A DNA stretch of 61,739 bases from positions 1 through 61,739 of the forward strand of contig JANQJR010000043.1 in assembly GCA_028281525.1 (NCBI GenBank), given 5' to 3'. The translations under genes were made by a program, and so were the position numbers. The notes beneath the pieces are model-generated. The model searched no databases and was not told the origin of the DNA. It was given only the letters and a program-made list of their open reading frames with translations. Positions 45,645-54,433 of the stretch are shown here, in pieces; positions within the stretch are counted from its first letter, which is position 1; each line of letters starts with the position of its first letter. This DNA comes from Magnetovibrio sp. (GTDB lineage: Bacteria; Pseudomonadota; Alphaproteobacteria; Rhodospirillales; Magnetovibrionaceae).

Positions 45645-45735
45645 GTCATTGTGAGGAACGTAGAGACGAAGCAATCCAGCAGCATGCCGTAGATGGTTTT
45701 CTGGATTGCTTCGCGGTTTCGCCGCTCGCAATGAC
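45645..45735. repeat. REP-like palindromic intergenic repeat
   Basis: The left part (GTCATTGTGAGGAACGTAGA, then GACGAAGCAATCCAG) and right part (CTGGATTGCTTCG...CGCAATGAC) are near reverse complements. This is the dispersed 'GAAGCAATCCAG' palindrome seen in many alphaproteobacterial genomes. It sits between convergent genes, where it may stop transcription. Confidence 0.8.
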
Positions 45736-45737
45736 GC

Positions 45738-46874
45738 TCAATCGGTTTTTAAATTGAAATCCTTGCGGCCCAAAGACTGACCGTTCACCAAGATTTCCAC
45801 ACTGTGTGTGCCTGCATAATAGCGCCGTGTTGTCACCGGTTTGATGGCGTGGCGTTTACTGGCGTTGAAGGTTTTGCCGCCCACTAGTTCCAGAGTCTTC
45901 CACTTGAACACCTTCGGACTGGTTTTCCCGTTGGCGCGCACATGGTGGATGGCGTAGTCGAGGATCAAAGGCTGCGTCGATTTGGCCGCGGATGTGATCT
46001 CCACATCGAAGGCGAGTGTCTCGCCCATGGCAATCTCGGCAGAAGAAAGCTCGAAGCTTTCGAGGCGCACTTTGGGTTTACCGTAGCCCAGCGCTTTGAG
46101 CGCATCCGCGTGTCCGGCCTTGATCAGGGTACGCATGGCGTGGCGCACAAGCCGTTCGCGGTTTTGATCCGCATCTTTCATCCAAGACTGTGCGGTGGCG
46201 GCGGCGACATCGGGATGGTCCTTGGAAATGTCGTTGAGATTGTTGGCCACGGATCGGCGCACATATTCGGAGCTATCGTCCTTTAGCCCCTCCAAAAGAT
46301 CGAGCACCGGTGCGGGATCCCGGATGAAGGCTTTGAGCTGAATGCCCCATGGCAGTCGGGGGCGGGATCCTTCGCTGACCAAGCGGCGCACGTGTTCATT
46401 TTCGTCTGTCCGCCAAGCGGCCAGCTTCCGCAACGTGTTTTGTGGATGATGGATCAGAAATGGGCGGATGGCGAATTCGGACGAGAAACGCATCGTCATG
46501 GCCTTCAACGCGTCCAGGGACAGGGGCACGTCGCCTAGGCCCCGGCGCGCCACGTAATCGGCCATGGGCATCACGGCCCAGCCGCGAATGCCCCGGTTCG
46601 TCGCACCGCTTTGAAGCGCATCCAAAGGCGCATCCGTCACCGGGTCCAAGCTGCCGGTCAACACCGCCACGGCTTGGGGAAAGTCGTCCGGCAGGTAGCG
46701 TTCCAGCGCATCGGTGATCTGCGCGGCGCGCGCTTTCAGCTCCAGGTTTTCGAGGCCGCGTTGGGCTTCAGTGGCGAAACCGCCCGCGTCGAACGGCGGA
46801 TGCACGCGGCCCAAATGTTCGGCCATGGCGTCGATCACGTGGGCGTTGAAAAGGTTTTTGAACGGCTCCGGCAT
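45738..46874 (-). CDS. DNA alkylation repair protein (AlkD/HEAT-repeat family)
   Basis: 378 residues. It is a HEAT-like helical protein with DNENEHVRRLVSEGSRPRLP and SSEYVRRSVANNLNDISKDHP, patterns of the COG4335 group. AlkD relatives remove alkylated bases by wrapping DNA. A C-terminal domain (~270-378) is beta-rich and of unclear function, which makes it longer than AlkD itself. It is downstream of, and codirectional with, the kinase gene. Confidence 0.75.
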   Translation of the reverse strand: MPEPFKNLFNAHVIDAMAEHLGRVHPPFDAGGFATEAQRGLENLELKARAAQITDALERYLPDDFPQAVAVLTGSLDPVTDAPLDALQSGATNRGIRGWAVMPMADYVARRGLGDVPLSLDALKAMTMRFSSEFAIRPFLIHHPQNTLRKLAAWRTDENEHVRRLVSEGSRPRLPWGIQLKAFIRDPAPVLDLLEGLKDDSSEYVRRSVANNLNDISKDHPDVAAATAQSWMKDADQNRERLVRHAMRTLIKAGHADALKALGYGKPKVRLESFELSSAEIAMGETLAFDVEITSAAKSTQPLILDYAIHHVRANGKTSPKVFKWKTLELVGGKTFNASKRHAIKPVTTRRYYAGTHSVEILVNGQSLGRKDFNLKTD

Positions 46875-46989
46875 GGGCGGCAGTGTATCCTAGGCTGTGT
46901 CCTCAATTGTGGGACGGCAATGGTATGCGCGAATTTGTTTGTCGGCTAGATGCAAGAACGCCGTAAACCTCATCGGTTTTCAAGTCAGC

Positions 46990-48411
46990 CTAACCGCCCG
47001 TAAAGATGAATGCCCCACCATTGCCGCCGCCGCCATCGCCGGTTTGACGTTTGACCATAATGTCCGGCGGGAACACCAACCGCGCAGTGGTGCCCTTGCC
47101 CGGCTTCGACGTCAGTTCCAAGGTGCCGCCATGCAGTTCCATCATCAGCTTGACCAGGGGGAGGCCCAGGCCGGTGCCGGGTTCATGTTGGATTTCGGGT
47201 CCGTGGCGGATTTGTCCGAACGGCTGCATGGCGAGCTTCAACTCATCGGCGGTCATGCCGTCCCCTTGGTCGGTGATGGTAATGGATAAGCCGCCGTTCG
47301 CGGTTTGCACAGCGTTGAGCGTGACCTGGGTATCGCCATGCGAAAATTTGATCGCGTTGGACAGCAGGTTCACCACGCATTGCACCACGCGCCGTCGGTC
47401 GATGCGGAAATCCGGCAGGTCTTCCGCGATGTCCAGCGTGACGTGGACGCTGTACGTGTCCAAAAGCCCGGCCACCAGCCGGTTGGCTTGACGGATGATT
47501 TCTTTCACCGGGTAAACGTCGGCGTCCAATTCGATCTTGTTGGCTTCGGCTTTGGATAAGTCGAGGATATCGTTGATCAGGTCCAACAGGTGCTTGCCGC
47601 TTTTTTCGATGTCGCCGGCGTATTCTTTGTACTTGGGCGGCAAAGGGCCCATGGTTTCTTGCTCCATCATGCCGGAGAAACCGATGATGCCGGTGAGTGG
47701 CGTGCGCAGCTCGTGGCTCATGTTTGCAAGGAATGCGGACTTGGCCTGGCTGGCTTCTTCGGCGCGTTGTTCTGAGGTTTGCGCATGCGTCAGCAGGCTG
47801 CGCGCCCGCAAGGTCTCGTTCATCAGCAAGGCGACCATCAAAAGTGCTCCGACGATGACCACGATCATCGAAAATTCTAACGCCAATGTGCGTTGTTCCA
47901 CATCCTCCGTGTAGGTCTCTGTCGCATCGTTGGTGCTGGTGATCACCAAAGACGCCAAGCCGTTCAAGCGCGACGAAAACGGCCCCAACTGGGTGTGGAT
48001 GCGGTTCAAGGCGGTGTGGTCCCCGGGTTCCAGGGCTTCTATGGCTGGTTTCAATTCGGACAGAGTGCCTTGCAATTCGCTGACCGTGCCGGCAATGTCC
48101 TCAAAAGCGTGCAATTCCGCCATGCCCGGGGTTTCCAAGATCGCCGCGATGCGGCCCCTGAGGATGTCATAGCGCCGCATGGCGTCGTGATGCGAAGCGC
48201 TTCCGTGTCCGTTAGCGTACATGCGAAGGATGTGCAGCGTGCGCTCCAGTTCCAAGGTCACCTGCGCCACCGCCCAAAGCTCCGTTTGGGCGCGGTTGAC
48301 TTCGACGTTGTGGCGTTCGCCCAGGCTTGAGAAGCTAATGACCGTGAACACCGCGATCACGGAAAACAGCGATAACGCCAGAAACATAACAATGATCGGT
48401 TTGCGGCCCAT
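46990..48411 (-). CDS. Hybrid-lacking membrane histidine kinase
   Basis: 473 residues. TM1 is at ~6-28, a helical periplasmic sensor at ~30-175, TM2 at ~180-205. No HAMP is evident. The DHp helix has FLANMSHELRTPLTGIIGF and the ATPase domain has CVVNLLSNAIKFS, ITDQGDGM and GTGLGLPLV. The tail is Gly-rich. No response regulator adjoins it, so its partner is unknown; unlinked receiver proteins occur further right in this window. Confidence 0.9.
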   Translation of the reverse strand: MGRKPIIVMFLALSLFSVIAVFTVISFSSLGERHNVEVNRAQTELWAVAQVTLELERTLHILRMYANGHGSASHHDAMRRYDILRGRIAAILETPGMAELHAFEDIAGTVSELQGTLSELKPAIEALEPGDHTALNRIHTQLGPFSSRLNGLASLVITSTNDATETYTEDVEQRTLALEFSMIVVIVGALLMVALLMNETLRARSLLTHAQTSEQRAEEASQAKSAFLANMSHELRTPLTGIIGFSGMMEQETMGPLPPKYKEYAGDIEKSGKHLLDLINDILDLSKAEANKIELDADVYPVKEIIRQANRLVAGLLDTYSVHVTLDIAEDLPDFRIDRRRVVQCVVNLLSNAIKFSHGDTQVTLNAVQTANGGLSITITDQGDGMTADELKLAMQPFGQIRHGPEIQHEPGTGLGLPLVKLMMELHGGTLELTSKPGKGTTARLVFPPDIMVKRQTGDGGGGNGGAFIFTGG

Positions 48412-48427
48412 GCTCTGAGAGGTGTCC

Positions 48428-48577
48428 TTACATCACATCGGTTGTGTGCAACCGCACGCAGGTATGATGGAACGGGAAGGGAGCATATGCGGGCAGCCAA
48501 ACACCCGCCCTCGCCGCTGCGATAGCACGCGCAACGTCGCCCAGGCGCATGTGCGCCGTTTCGATCCGCCGGATCAT
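48428..48577 (-). CDS. Possible small protein upstream of the histidine kinase
   Basis: 49 residues starting MIRRIETAHMRLGDVARAI. A strong GGGGAGGG precedes the ATG and it ends 17 bases before the kinase start. No family is recognised. It may be a leader peptide or noise. Confidence 0.35.
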   Translation of the reverse strand: MIRRIETAHMRLGDVARAIAAARAGVWLPAYAPFPFHHTCVRLHTTDVM

Positions 48578-48716
48578 TGACCCTCCCCAGGTGAAGCGCA
48601 CAGCAGGCGCATACCCTTCGTTTTCGCACACTTACGCATGCGCGACGCCCCGACTTCGCCCCAACCTTTATGATAGGCTTGATTTTTGTGCGCGTCCATG
48701 CACGCATGCAGGATAC

Positions 48717-49385
48717 TCAGTCTATATCCACGGTCCGCCGCGCGAAGACTGCTTCGAACGTGCGCCGCAGGACCTGGTCCACGTCGGGCAGAGGGGCGTG
48801 GACGCCCAACGCCTTGAGTGACGTGACGCCGTGCTCGGAGACGCCGCAGGGCACGATGCCGCCGAAGTGGCTCAAATCCGGGGCGACGTTGAGGGCGAGC
48901 CCGTGAAAGCTCACCCATTTGCGCACCCGCACGCCGATGGCGCCGATTTTGTCTTCTTTGCCCGTACCCCGCTCGACCCAGATGCCGACCCGCCCCTCGC
49001 GGCGCTCCCCGGTGATGCCGAAGGCCTGGAGGGTGCGGATCATCAACTCTTCCAGGTCGTGCACGTAGGCGCGCACGTCCGAACCGTGACGCTTCAAATC
49101 CAGCATGACGTAGGCCACCCGCTGGCCGGGGCCGTGGTAGGTGTATTGCCCGCCGCGGCCGGTCTCGAACACGGGAAACCGCTCGCCGTCCAGCAGGTCG
49201 GACGCCTCAGCGCTGGTGCCTGCGGTGTAAAGCGGCGGGTGCTCCAACAGCCACACCATTTCAGCCGCGTGCCCGGCGCGGATTTCGGCCACGCGCCGCT
49301 CCATGAAGGCGTGCGCGGTCTCATAGTCCACCAGAGCGTCGCTCACGCGCCATTCGACCGCCGGGAAGTCCTGGAAATCCGCCAT
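48717..49385 (-). CDS. lipB: Lipoyl(octanoyl) transferase
   Basis: 222 residues. LipB motifs are [21 protein letters not shown] and [21 protein letters not shown] with the catalytic Lys, then GIVPCGV with the catalytic Cys. It moves octanoyl from acyl carrier protein to lipoyl domains. It is divergent from tRNA-Leu; the 114-base gap between them shows no recognisable signal. Confidence 0.95.
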   Translation of the reverse strand: MADFQDFPAVEWRVSDALVDYETAHAFMERRVAEIRAGHAAEMVWLLEHPPLYTAGTSAEASDLLDGERFPVFETGRGGQYTYHGPGQRVAYVMLDLKRHGSDVRAYVHDLEELMIRTLQAFGITGERREGRVGIWVERGTGKEDKIGAIGVRVRKWVSFHGLALNVAPDLSHFGGIVPCGVSEHGVTSLKALGVHAPLPDVDQVLRRTFEAVFARRTVDID

Positions 49386-49499
49386 TTTGCTCTTCTATCC
49401 GGATATCGCTTCGTCTTTGCTTGATTGGGCTGACAGTATTCGCTATACCCCCCACAGGCAACGCCCAAGACGATGGGCGATCGGTTGCCGAAAACCTTT

Positions 49500-49587
49500 G
49501 CGGTCGTGGCGGAACTGGTAGACGCGCAGCGTTGAGGTCGCTGTGGGCATTGCGCCCGTGGAAGTTCGAGTCTTCTCGACCGCACCA
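49500..49587 (+). tRNA. tRNA-Leu (anticodon GAG)
   Basis: The acceptor stem GCGGTCG (49500) pairs with CGACCGC (49577-49583) followed by encoded ACCA. The anticodon stem CAGCG/CGCTG holds loop TTGAGGT, giving GAG. A long variable arm (GTGGGCATTGCGCCCGT) shows class II, as expected for Leu. A terminator follows. Confidence 0.93.
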
Positions 49588-49592
49588 AAATC

Positions 49593-49631
49593 AAAGGGCT
49601 CGCTCAATCATTTCTGGGCGGGCCCTTTTTT
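49593..49631 (+). terminator. Terminator after tRNA-Leu
   Basis: AAAGGGCTCGC (49593-49603) and GCGGGCCCTTT (49618-49628) pair with one wobble and a U-run follows. Confidence 0.8.
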
Positions 49632-49692
49632 CGTTCCGGCTTGTCGGCTATACGACTATAACTGACGGGCAGGGGATGAAGGAGAGGTCGTG

Positions 49693-51159
49693 ATGAGCGA
49701 TCAGGACCTGAATGAGCGCAACGATGACCAGACCGAAGGCGGTGCGCCGTCCGGCCTGATCGGGGCGTCCGACCCGGACAGCCCAACGGATCCCAGCGAC
49801 ACTTATGACGGTTTGCACGGCGATGTGGTTGACACCATCGTCGACGCCATCGAGGCCGATAACGTCCAGATTCTACGCGAGTTGGTCGCACCCCTGCACT
49901 TTTCCGACGCCGCCGACCTGATCGAGCGTTTGAGCCCCGAGCAGCGCAAAACGCTGCTGGAAGCCACCAGCGACGTGTTGGACGCCGATCTCTTCGCCGA
50001 ACTGGATGAAACCGTTCGCGACGAGGTGGTGGACATCGTCGGCCTCGACGCCGTGGCCGAAGTGGTTGCCGAACTGGAAACCGACGATGCGGTGGAAATC
50101 GTCGACGAACTGGAAGACCACGAGCAGCAGAAGGTCCTCGACGCCATTCCCGCGGCGGAGCGCACCCTGATCGAAGAGGGGCTGTCCTTTGAGGAGGACA
50201 CCGCGGGCCGTCTGATGCAGCGCGCCGTCATGACCGTGCCGCAGTTCTGGTCGGTGGGCGAAACCATCGATTTCATGCGCGAGATCGCCGAACAGGACGA
50301 ATGGGAGACCCCCAACGTTTTTTACGACATCGTCGTCGTGGACCCGCGCCACAAACCGGTGGGCACCATCCCGCTGAGCACGCTTTTGCAACACAAGCGT
50401 CCGGTGCCGGTCAGCGACATCATGCACGAACGCATGAAACTGATTCCCGTCGACATGGATCAGGAAGAAGTCGCCTTCCTGTTTCGCCAGCGCGACCTGG
50501 TGTCCGCTCCGGTGGTCGGGGATGAGGGCCGCCTGGTCGGCATGATCACCATCGACGACGTCGTCGACATCATCGACGAAGAAGCCGAAGAGGATATCTT
50601 GGCTTTGGGCGGTGTGCGCGAAGATGACTTGTATTCCGCGACGCTGGACACCACCAAGCAACGTTTTTCCTGGCTGTTCGTGAACCTCTTGACCGCGATC
50701 CTGGCATCCGTCGTGATCGGGTTTTTCCAAGGCACCATCGAACAGGTGGTGGCGTTGGCGGTGCTGATGCCCATTGTCGCCTCCATGGGCGGCAACGCCG
50801 GCACCCAGACCCTGACGGTGGCGGTGCGCGCTCTGGCGACCAAAGAGTTGACCGCGACCAATGCGTTGCGCCAAATCGGCAAGGAGATTCTGGTCGGCGG
50901 GGTCAACGGCGTGGTGTTCGCGGTGCTGATGGGCGGTGTGGCGTGGGCGTGGTTCGCTTCGCCGGAGATCGGGTTGGTGATCGCCATGGCGATGATCGTT
51001 AATATGATCGTTGCGGGTCTGTTCGGCGCGATCATTCCCATTGCGCTGGACCGGCGCGGGATCGACCCGGCGGTGGCGTCCAGCGTGTTTCTCACCACCG
51101 TCACCGACGTGGTCGGATTCTTGGTGTTTTTGGGGCTCGGCGCGGTGTTTTTGCTTTAG
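49693..51159 (+). CDS. mgtE: Magnesium transporter MgtE
   Basis: 488 residues. A cytoplasmic N-domain rich in Asp and Glu (~45-160) is followed by two CBS domains (~170-300), a plug helix and five membrane segments (~320-488) with GGNAGTQTLTVAVRALA, the pore-lining motif. Magnesium bound to the N and CBS domains closes the channel. The ATG at 49693 has GGAGAGG five bases before it; a GTG one codon earlier is weaker. Confidence 0.95.
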   Translation: MSDQDLNERNDDQTEGGAPSGLIGASDPDSPTDPSDTYDGLHGDVVDTIVDAIEADNVQILRELVAPLHFSDAADLIERLSPEQRKTLLEATSDVLDADLFAELDETVRDEVVDIVGLDAVAEVVAELETDDAVEIVDELEDHEQQKVLDAIPAAERTLIEEGLSFEEDTAGRLMQRAVMTVPQFWSVGETIDFMREIAEQDEWETPNVFYDIVVVDPRHKPVGTIPLSTLLQHKRPVPVSDIMHERMKLIPVDMDQEEVAFLFRQRDLVSAPVVGDEGRLVGMITIDDVVDIIDEEAEEDILALGGVREDDLYSATLDTTKQRFSWLFVNLLTAILASVVIGFFQGTIEQVVALAVLMPIVASMGGNAGTQTLTVAVRALATKELTATNALRQIGKEILVGGVNGVVFAVLMGGVAWAWFASPEIGLVIAMAMIVNMIVAGLFGAIIPIALDRRGIDPAVASSVFLTTVTDVVGFLVFLGLGAVFLL

Positions 51160-51189
51160 GCATTCAGCTTGCGGAGAAAGGACCAGCAT

Positions 51190-51873
51190 ATGCCCACTGT
51201 GATGATTACCGGCGCAAACCGTGGCTTGGGGCTCGAATTCGCGCGGCAATACGCCGCCGACGGTTGGAAGGTGATCGCCACATGCCGTGCCCCGGCCCGG
51301 GCGGATGGGTTGAGGACCATCGATGGGGTGGACGTCCATGCGCTTGACGTCGATGACTTCGATGCGGTGGCGGAACTGGCCGAAACCTTAAACGGCACCG
51401 CCATCGACGTTCTGATCAACAACGCCGGGATTTACGGCCCCAAAGGCTACAGCCTGGACGAAATGGATTTCAATGTGTGGCGCGATGTGATGTACACCAA
51501 TGCCATGGCGCCGCTTCGAGTTTCGCAATGTTTCGCGCCGCATGTTGCTGCTTCCGCGCTGAAATGCATCGCCACGCTGAGTTCCAAGATGGGCTCCATG
51601 GCGGACAACACGTCGGGGGGCAGCTACATCTACCGTTCCTCCAAGGCCGCCGTGAACGCGGTGATGAAAAGCTTGGCGCACGATCTGGCGGGCCAAGGGA
51701 TTGGCGTGCTGATCCTGCATCCCGGTTGGGTGCGCACAGACATGGGCGGTCCTGCGGGCCTGATCGATGCGGATTTCAGCGTAGCGGGCATGCGCCAAGT
51801 GATTGCGGCGCGTGGGGATTTGAGCCACAGCGGTGGGTTCTTCAATTACGACGGCGCGGAAATTCCTTGGTAA
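51190..51873 (+). CDS. Short-chain dehydrogenase/reductase
   Basis: 227 residues. It has the cofactor motif TGANRGLG, NNAG, the catalytic Ser in LSSKMGS and the Tyr-x3-Lys in YRSSK. It resembles the CsgA/C-factor-like SDR group. The substrate is unknown. The ATG at 51190 follows GGAGAAAGGA, so the upstream extension is not used. Confidence 0.88.
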   Translation: MPTVMITGANRGLGLEFARQYAADGWKVIATCRAPARADGLRTIDGVDVHALDVDDFDAVAELAETLNGTAIDVLINNAGIYGPKGYSLDEMDFNVWRDVMYTNAMAPLRVSQCFAPHVAASALKCIATLSSKMGSMADNTSGGSYIYRSSKAAVNAVMKSLAHDLAGQGIGVLILHPGWVRTDMGGPAGLIDADFSVAGMRQVIAARGDLSHSGGFFNYDGAEIPW

Positions 51874-51921
51874 AATAGTTCATGAACACCACCAGATTGT
51901 TCCAGCGAGGGAAGCTGATCG

Positions 51922-52440
51922 ATGCCTTTCCAGCATGACGCGCATATCGCCAAATTGCGTATATTGGTCGTCGAGCCCTTTTCCCAGTTGCGTGAAATTC
52001 TGCGTGACATCCTCCAGCGCGGTATCGGTGTCAGCGAGGTTTACGAGGCGCGCACCGGGGAGAGCGCCATGAAAATGCTGCACGATTTACCGTGCGATCT
52101 GGTGATCGTCGACGCAGGCATAGAGCCCATGGGCGGTGTGGAACTGACCCGTATGATCCGCGCCGGTGAAGACAATGTGGACCCTTACATGCCGGTGATC
52201 GTGATGTCCGGCCATGCGAGCCTGGACGAAATCATAGCGGCGCGCGATGCCGGTGCGAACGATTACGTCGCCAAGCCACTGTCGGCGAAAATCCTGGCTT
52301 TACGCCTGCATGCCCTGGTCGAACGGCCGCGTCCGTTTATCCGGTCCAACAACTTCTTCGGACCCGACCGTCGGCGCCATCACAAGCTCATTTTTCAGGG
52401 CCAAGAACGGCGCATCCGGGACGTCGGGGACACGGCCTAG
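51922..52440 (+). CDS. Receiver-domain protein with FFGPDRRR tail (1)
   Basis: 172 residues: a single receiver domain (~12-130) and a short basic tail carrying SNNFFGPDRRR. The phospho-acceptor Asp is in LVIVDAGI and the Lys in YVAKPLS, but the acidic pair is VEP, so only one acidic residue remains. No output domain is seen. It has a same-length paralogue at 58872. Confidence 0.87.
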   Translation: MPFQHDAHIAKLRILVVEPFSQLREILRDILQRGIGVSEVYEARTGESAMKMLHDLPCDLVIVDAGIEPMGGVELTRMIRAGEDNVDPYMPVIVMSGHASLDEIIAARDAGANDYVAKPLSAKILALRLHALVERPRPFIRSNNFFGPDRRRHHKLIFQGQERRIRDVGDTA

Positions 52441-52455
52441 GGGTGGATCGTCTTA

Positions 52456-52469
52456 AGTGAAATCACTTT
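52456..52469. repeat. Short palindrome upstream of DUF1489 gene
   Basis: AAGTGA-AA-TCACTT is a perfect 6-bp dyad just after the receiver gene. It may be an operator. Confidence 0.35.
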
Positions 52470-52597
52470 GGCGTTTCCGTCTAGGACGTGCATCCGCCCA
52501 TCGTCCATGTGCTAGAGTGCGTTCATGGATGAGATTGACGCTCATATACATCAACCTCATCCGCGACCTAGACCGGAAATTGGAGCAATGAGACGCA

Positions 52598-53026
52598 ATG
52601 CTGCACATGATCAAATTGGCGGTGGGGGTGGAGGATTTCGACCATTTGGCCCAGTTGCAGCAAAACCGCATCGCCCAGAACGTGACCAAAGGGCTGTCAC
52701 CCCATCCGCGCCACATCACCCGGATGGTGCCCCGGCGTCAAAAGGCGCTGTTGGACGGCGGTTCGATATACTGGGTGATCAAGGGCGCTGTCCGCGCGCG
52801 CCAGAAGCTGCTTGGGTTTGAAGAAATCTACGACGAAGAAGGAACCCGACGGTGCGCCATTGTGCTCGACCCGCAGTTGGCGCCAACCCGTGCGACGCCG
52901 CACCGCGCCTTTCAGGGGTGGCGCTATCTGGACCCCGCCAAGGCGCCGCCCGATTCCAAAGTTGCACATCAAACCGATTTACCCGCTGAGCTTGTGGCCG
53001 ATCTGGAGGCTTTGGGCCTGCTTTGA
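52598..53026 (+). CDS. DUF1489 family protein
   Basis: 142 residues, with the family start MIKLAVGVEDFDHL and GGSIYWVIKGAVRARQKLLGF; the C-half has AFQGWRYL. The family is widespread in alphaproteobacteria and has no known function. The start may be 52598 or the ATG three codons later. Confidence 0.85.
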   Translation: MLHMIKLAVGVEDFDHLAQLQQNRIAQNVTKGLSPHPRHITRMVPRRQKALLDGGSIYWVIKGAVRARQKLLGFEEIYDEEGTRRCAIVLDPQLAPTRATPHRAFQGWRYLDPAKAPPDSKVAHQTDLPAELVADLEALGLL

Positions 53027-53146
53027 AAACGGCTATGGCTGGGGCTAAGGTTTTTCCTTTAAGGCTTTGATTGAAAAAGATACACTGCCGGCATAACGGA
53101 GTGTGTGAGTGATGGCTGTGCAGCATTTGGGGGATGTGGAAACAGA

Positions 53147-53557
53147 ATGAACGCTGTCGAAGTTACGGATATCAACATCTTGATTGTTGAGGACAACGTG
53201 CATTTTCGCACGCTGATTCGATCGATATTGCAGGCTTTGGGCTTCTCCAAGTTGGAGGAGGCCCAAGACGGTCTTGAGGCCTTGGAGCTTCTGGGTGACA
53301 CGACCGTGTCGCGGCCAGATTTGGTGATCCTGGATTGGAAGATGGAGGGCATGGACGGCGTCGAGTGCGTGCGCCAGATCAGGGCGCTTTCGTGCGATAA
53401 CAGCCAAGTGCCGATTATTATGGTGACCGGCTACACCGAAACCAGTTTGCAGAAAGAGGCGCGTGAAGCGGGCGTAAACGATTTTCTCGGCAAACCCATT
53501 TCGCCCCAATCCCTGCTGGGGCGCATCGTCTCGGTTATTGAAAGCACGCGCGTCTAA
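53147..53557 (+). CDS. CheY-like single-domain response regulator
   Basis: 136 residues, receiver domain only. The full set of residues is present: the acidic pair in IVEDN, Asp in LVILDWKMEGMDG, Thr in MVTGYT and Lys in FLGKPIS. I start at the ATG at 53147. Its kinase partner is not adjacent; the kinase at 46990 is a candidate by distance only. Confidence 0.9.
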   Translation: MNAVEVTDINILIVEDNVHFRTLIRSILQALGFSKLEEAQDGLEALELLGDTTVSRPDLVILDWKMEGMDGVECVRQIRALSCDNSQVPIIMVTGYTETSLQKEAREAGVNDFLGKPISPQSLLGRIVSVIESTRV

Positions 53558-53688
53558 GGCGTGTTTACGGCTTCGGTTCTTTATGACAAAACAGTGGCAG
53601 ACTGGCGCGCTTTGCGTGTAAGGTTTCGGCAGCGATTCTCGGATATTCAACGGGATGTTTAAAGCGATTTCCAAAAGGCGGGGATTCT

Positions 53689-54168
53689 ATGGCAGGCAGT
53701 GTGAACAAGGTCATTTTGGTCGGCAATTTGGGCCGTGATCCGGAAGTGCGCTATACCCAGGACAACAAGAAGATCGTCAACATGTCGGTCGCCACGTCTG
53801 AGAGTTGGAAGGACCGCAACACTGGGGAGCGCCGCGAAAAAACCGAATGGCACCGTGTGGTGATCTTCAATGAAGGCCTCGCCAACATCGCCGAGCAGTA
53901 CCTGCGCAAAGGCTCCAAAGTTTACATCGAAGGCCAGTTGCAGACGCGCAAGTGGCAAGATCAAAGTGGCCAGGACAAGTATTCCACCGAAGTGGTGCTG
54001 CAGGGCTTCAACTGCGCCATGACCATGCTCGATAGCCGCGACGGCGGCGGCGGTTCCGGCGGCGGTGGTTTCGACAGCGGCCCCGGCGGTGGTTCGGGCG
54101 GCGGCGATTTCGGTGGCGGCGGGGGGCCGGCTCCGGGCGCCGATCTGGACGACGAAATTCCGTTTTAG
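53689..54168 (+). CDS. ssb: Single-stranded DNA-binding protein
   Basis: 159 residues. The OB-fold starts [19 protein letters not shown] and includes [21 protein letters not shown] Gly-rich linker (~115-148) leads to the acidic tip DDEIPF, which recruits replication and repair proteins including RarA. It lies upstream of gyrA. Confidence 0.97.
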   Translation: MAGSVNKVILVGNLGRDPEVRYTQDNKKIVNMSVATSESWKDRNTGERREKTEWHRVVIFNEGLANIAEQYLRKGSKVYIEGQLQTRKWQDQSGQDKYSTEVVLQGFNCAMTMLDSRDGGGGSGGGGFDSGPGGGSGGGDFGGGGGPAPGADLDDEIPF

Positions 54169-54214
54169 TTTTCTGTTTCGGGGGAGGAAGCTTCCATTTG
54201 GAAGTCAACTCGAG

Positions 54215-54245
54215 AAAGCCGGGTGGTTTGCCATCCGGCTTTTTT
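54215..54245 (+). terminator. Terminator after ssb
   Basis: AAAGCCGGGTGG and CCATCCGGCTTT pair with one wobble around TTTG, followed by a run of T. Confidence 0.85.
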
Positions 54246-54330
54246 CGTGGCTGGAAAATAGGGCGATTTCTCGGTTTTTTCACCCCCTCAAACACCCCCG
54301 AAAAAAGCCTGTCATAATCCCGTCATTTGG

Positions 54331-54395
54331 TTGTTTTCGGGGGGGCGAAATGCTAGATTTTAGGCCTCGGAAAGCGGTCTGAACGGGCCGCTTTT
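54331..54395 (+). promoter_or_regulatory. Candidate promoter and leader hairpin for gyrA
   Basis: TTGTTT (54331-54336), a 17-base spacer and TGC-TAGATT (54354-54359) form a weak extended -10 promoter. Downstream AAAGCGGTC / GGCCGCTTT (54371-54394) makes a 9-bp leader stem followed by T-rich DNA, a possible attenuator. Confidence 0.4.
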
Positions 54396-54433
54396 GGCCC
54401 ATAATAACCTATTGAACTCACAGGGAATTTTCT

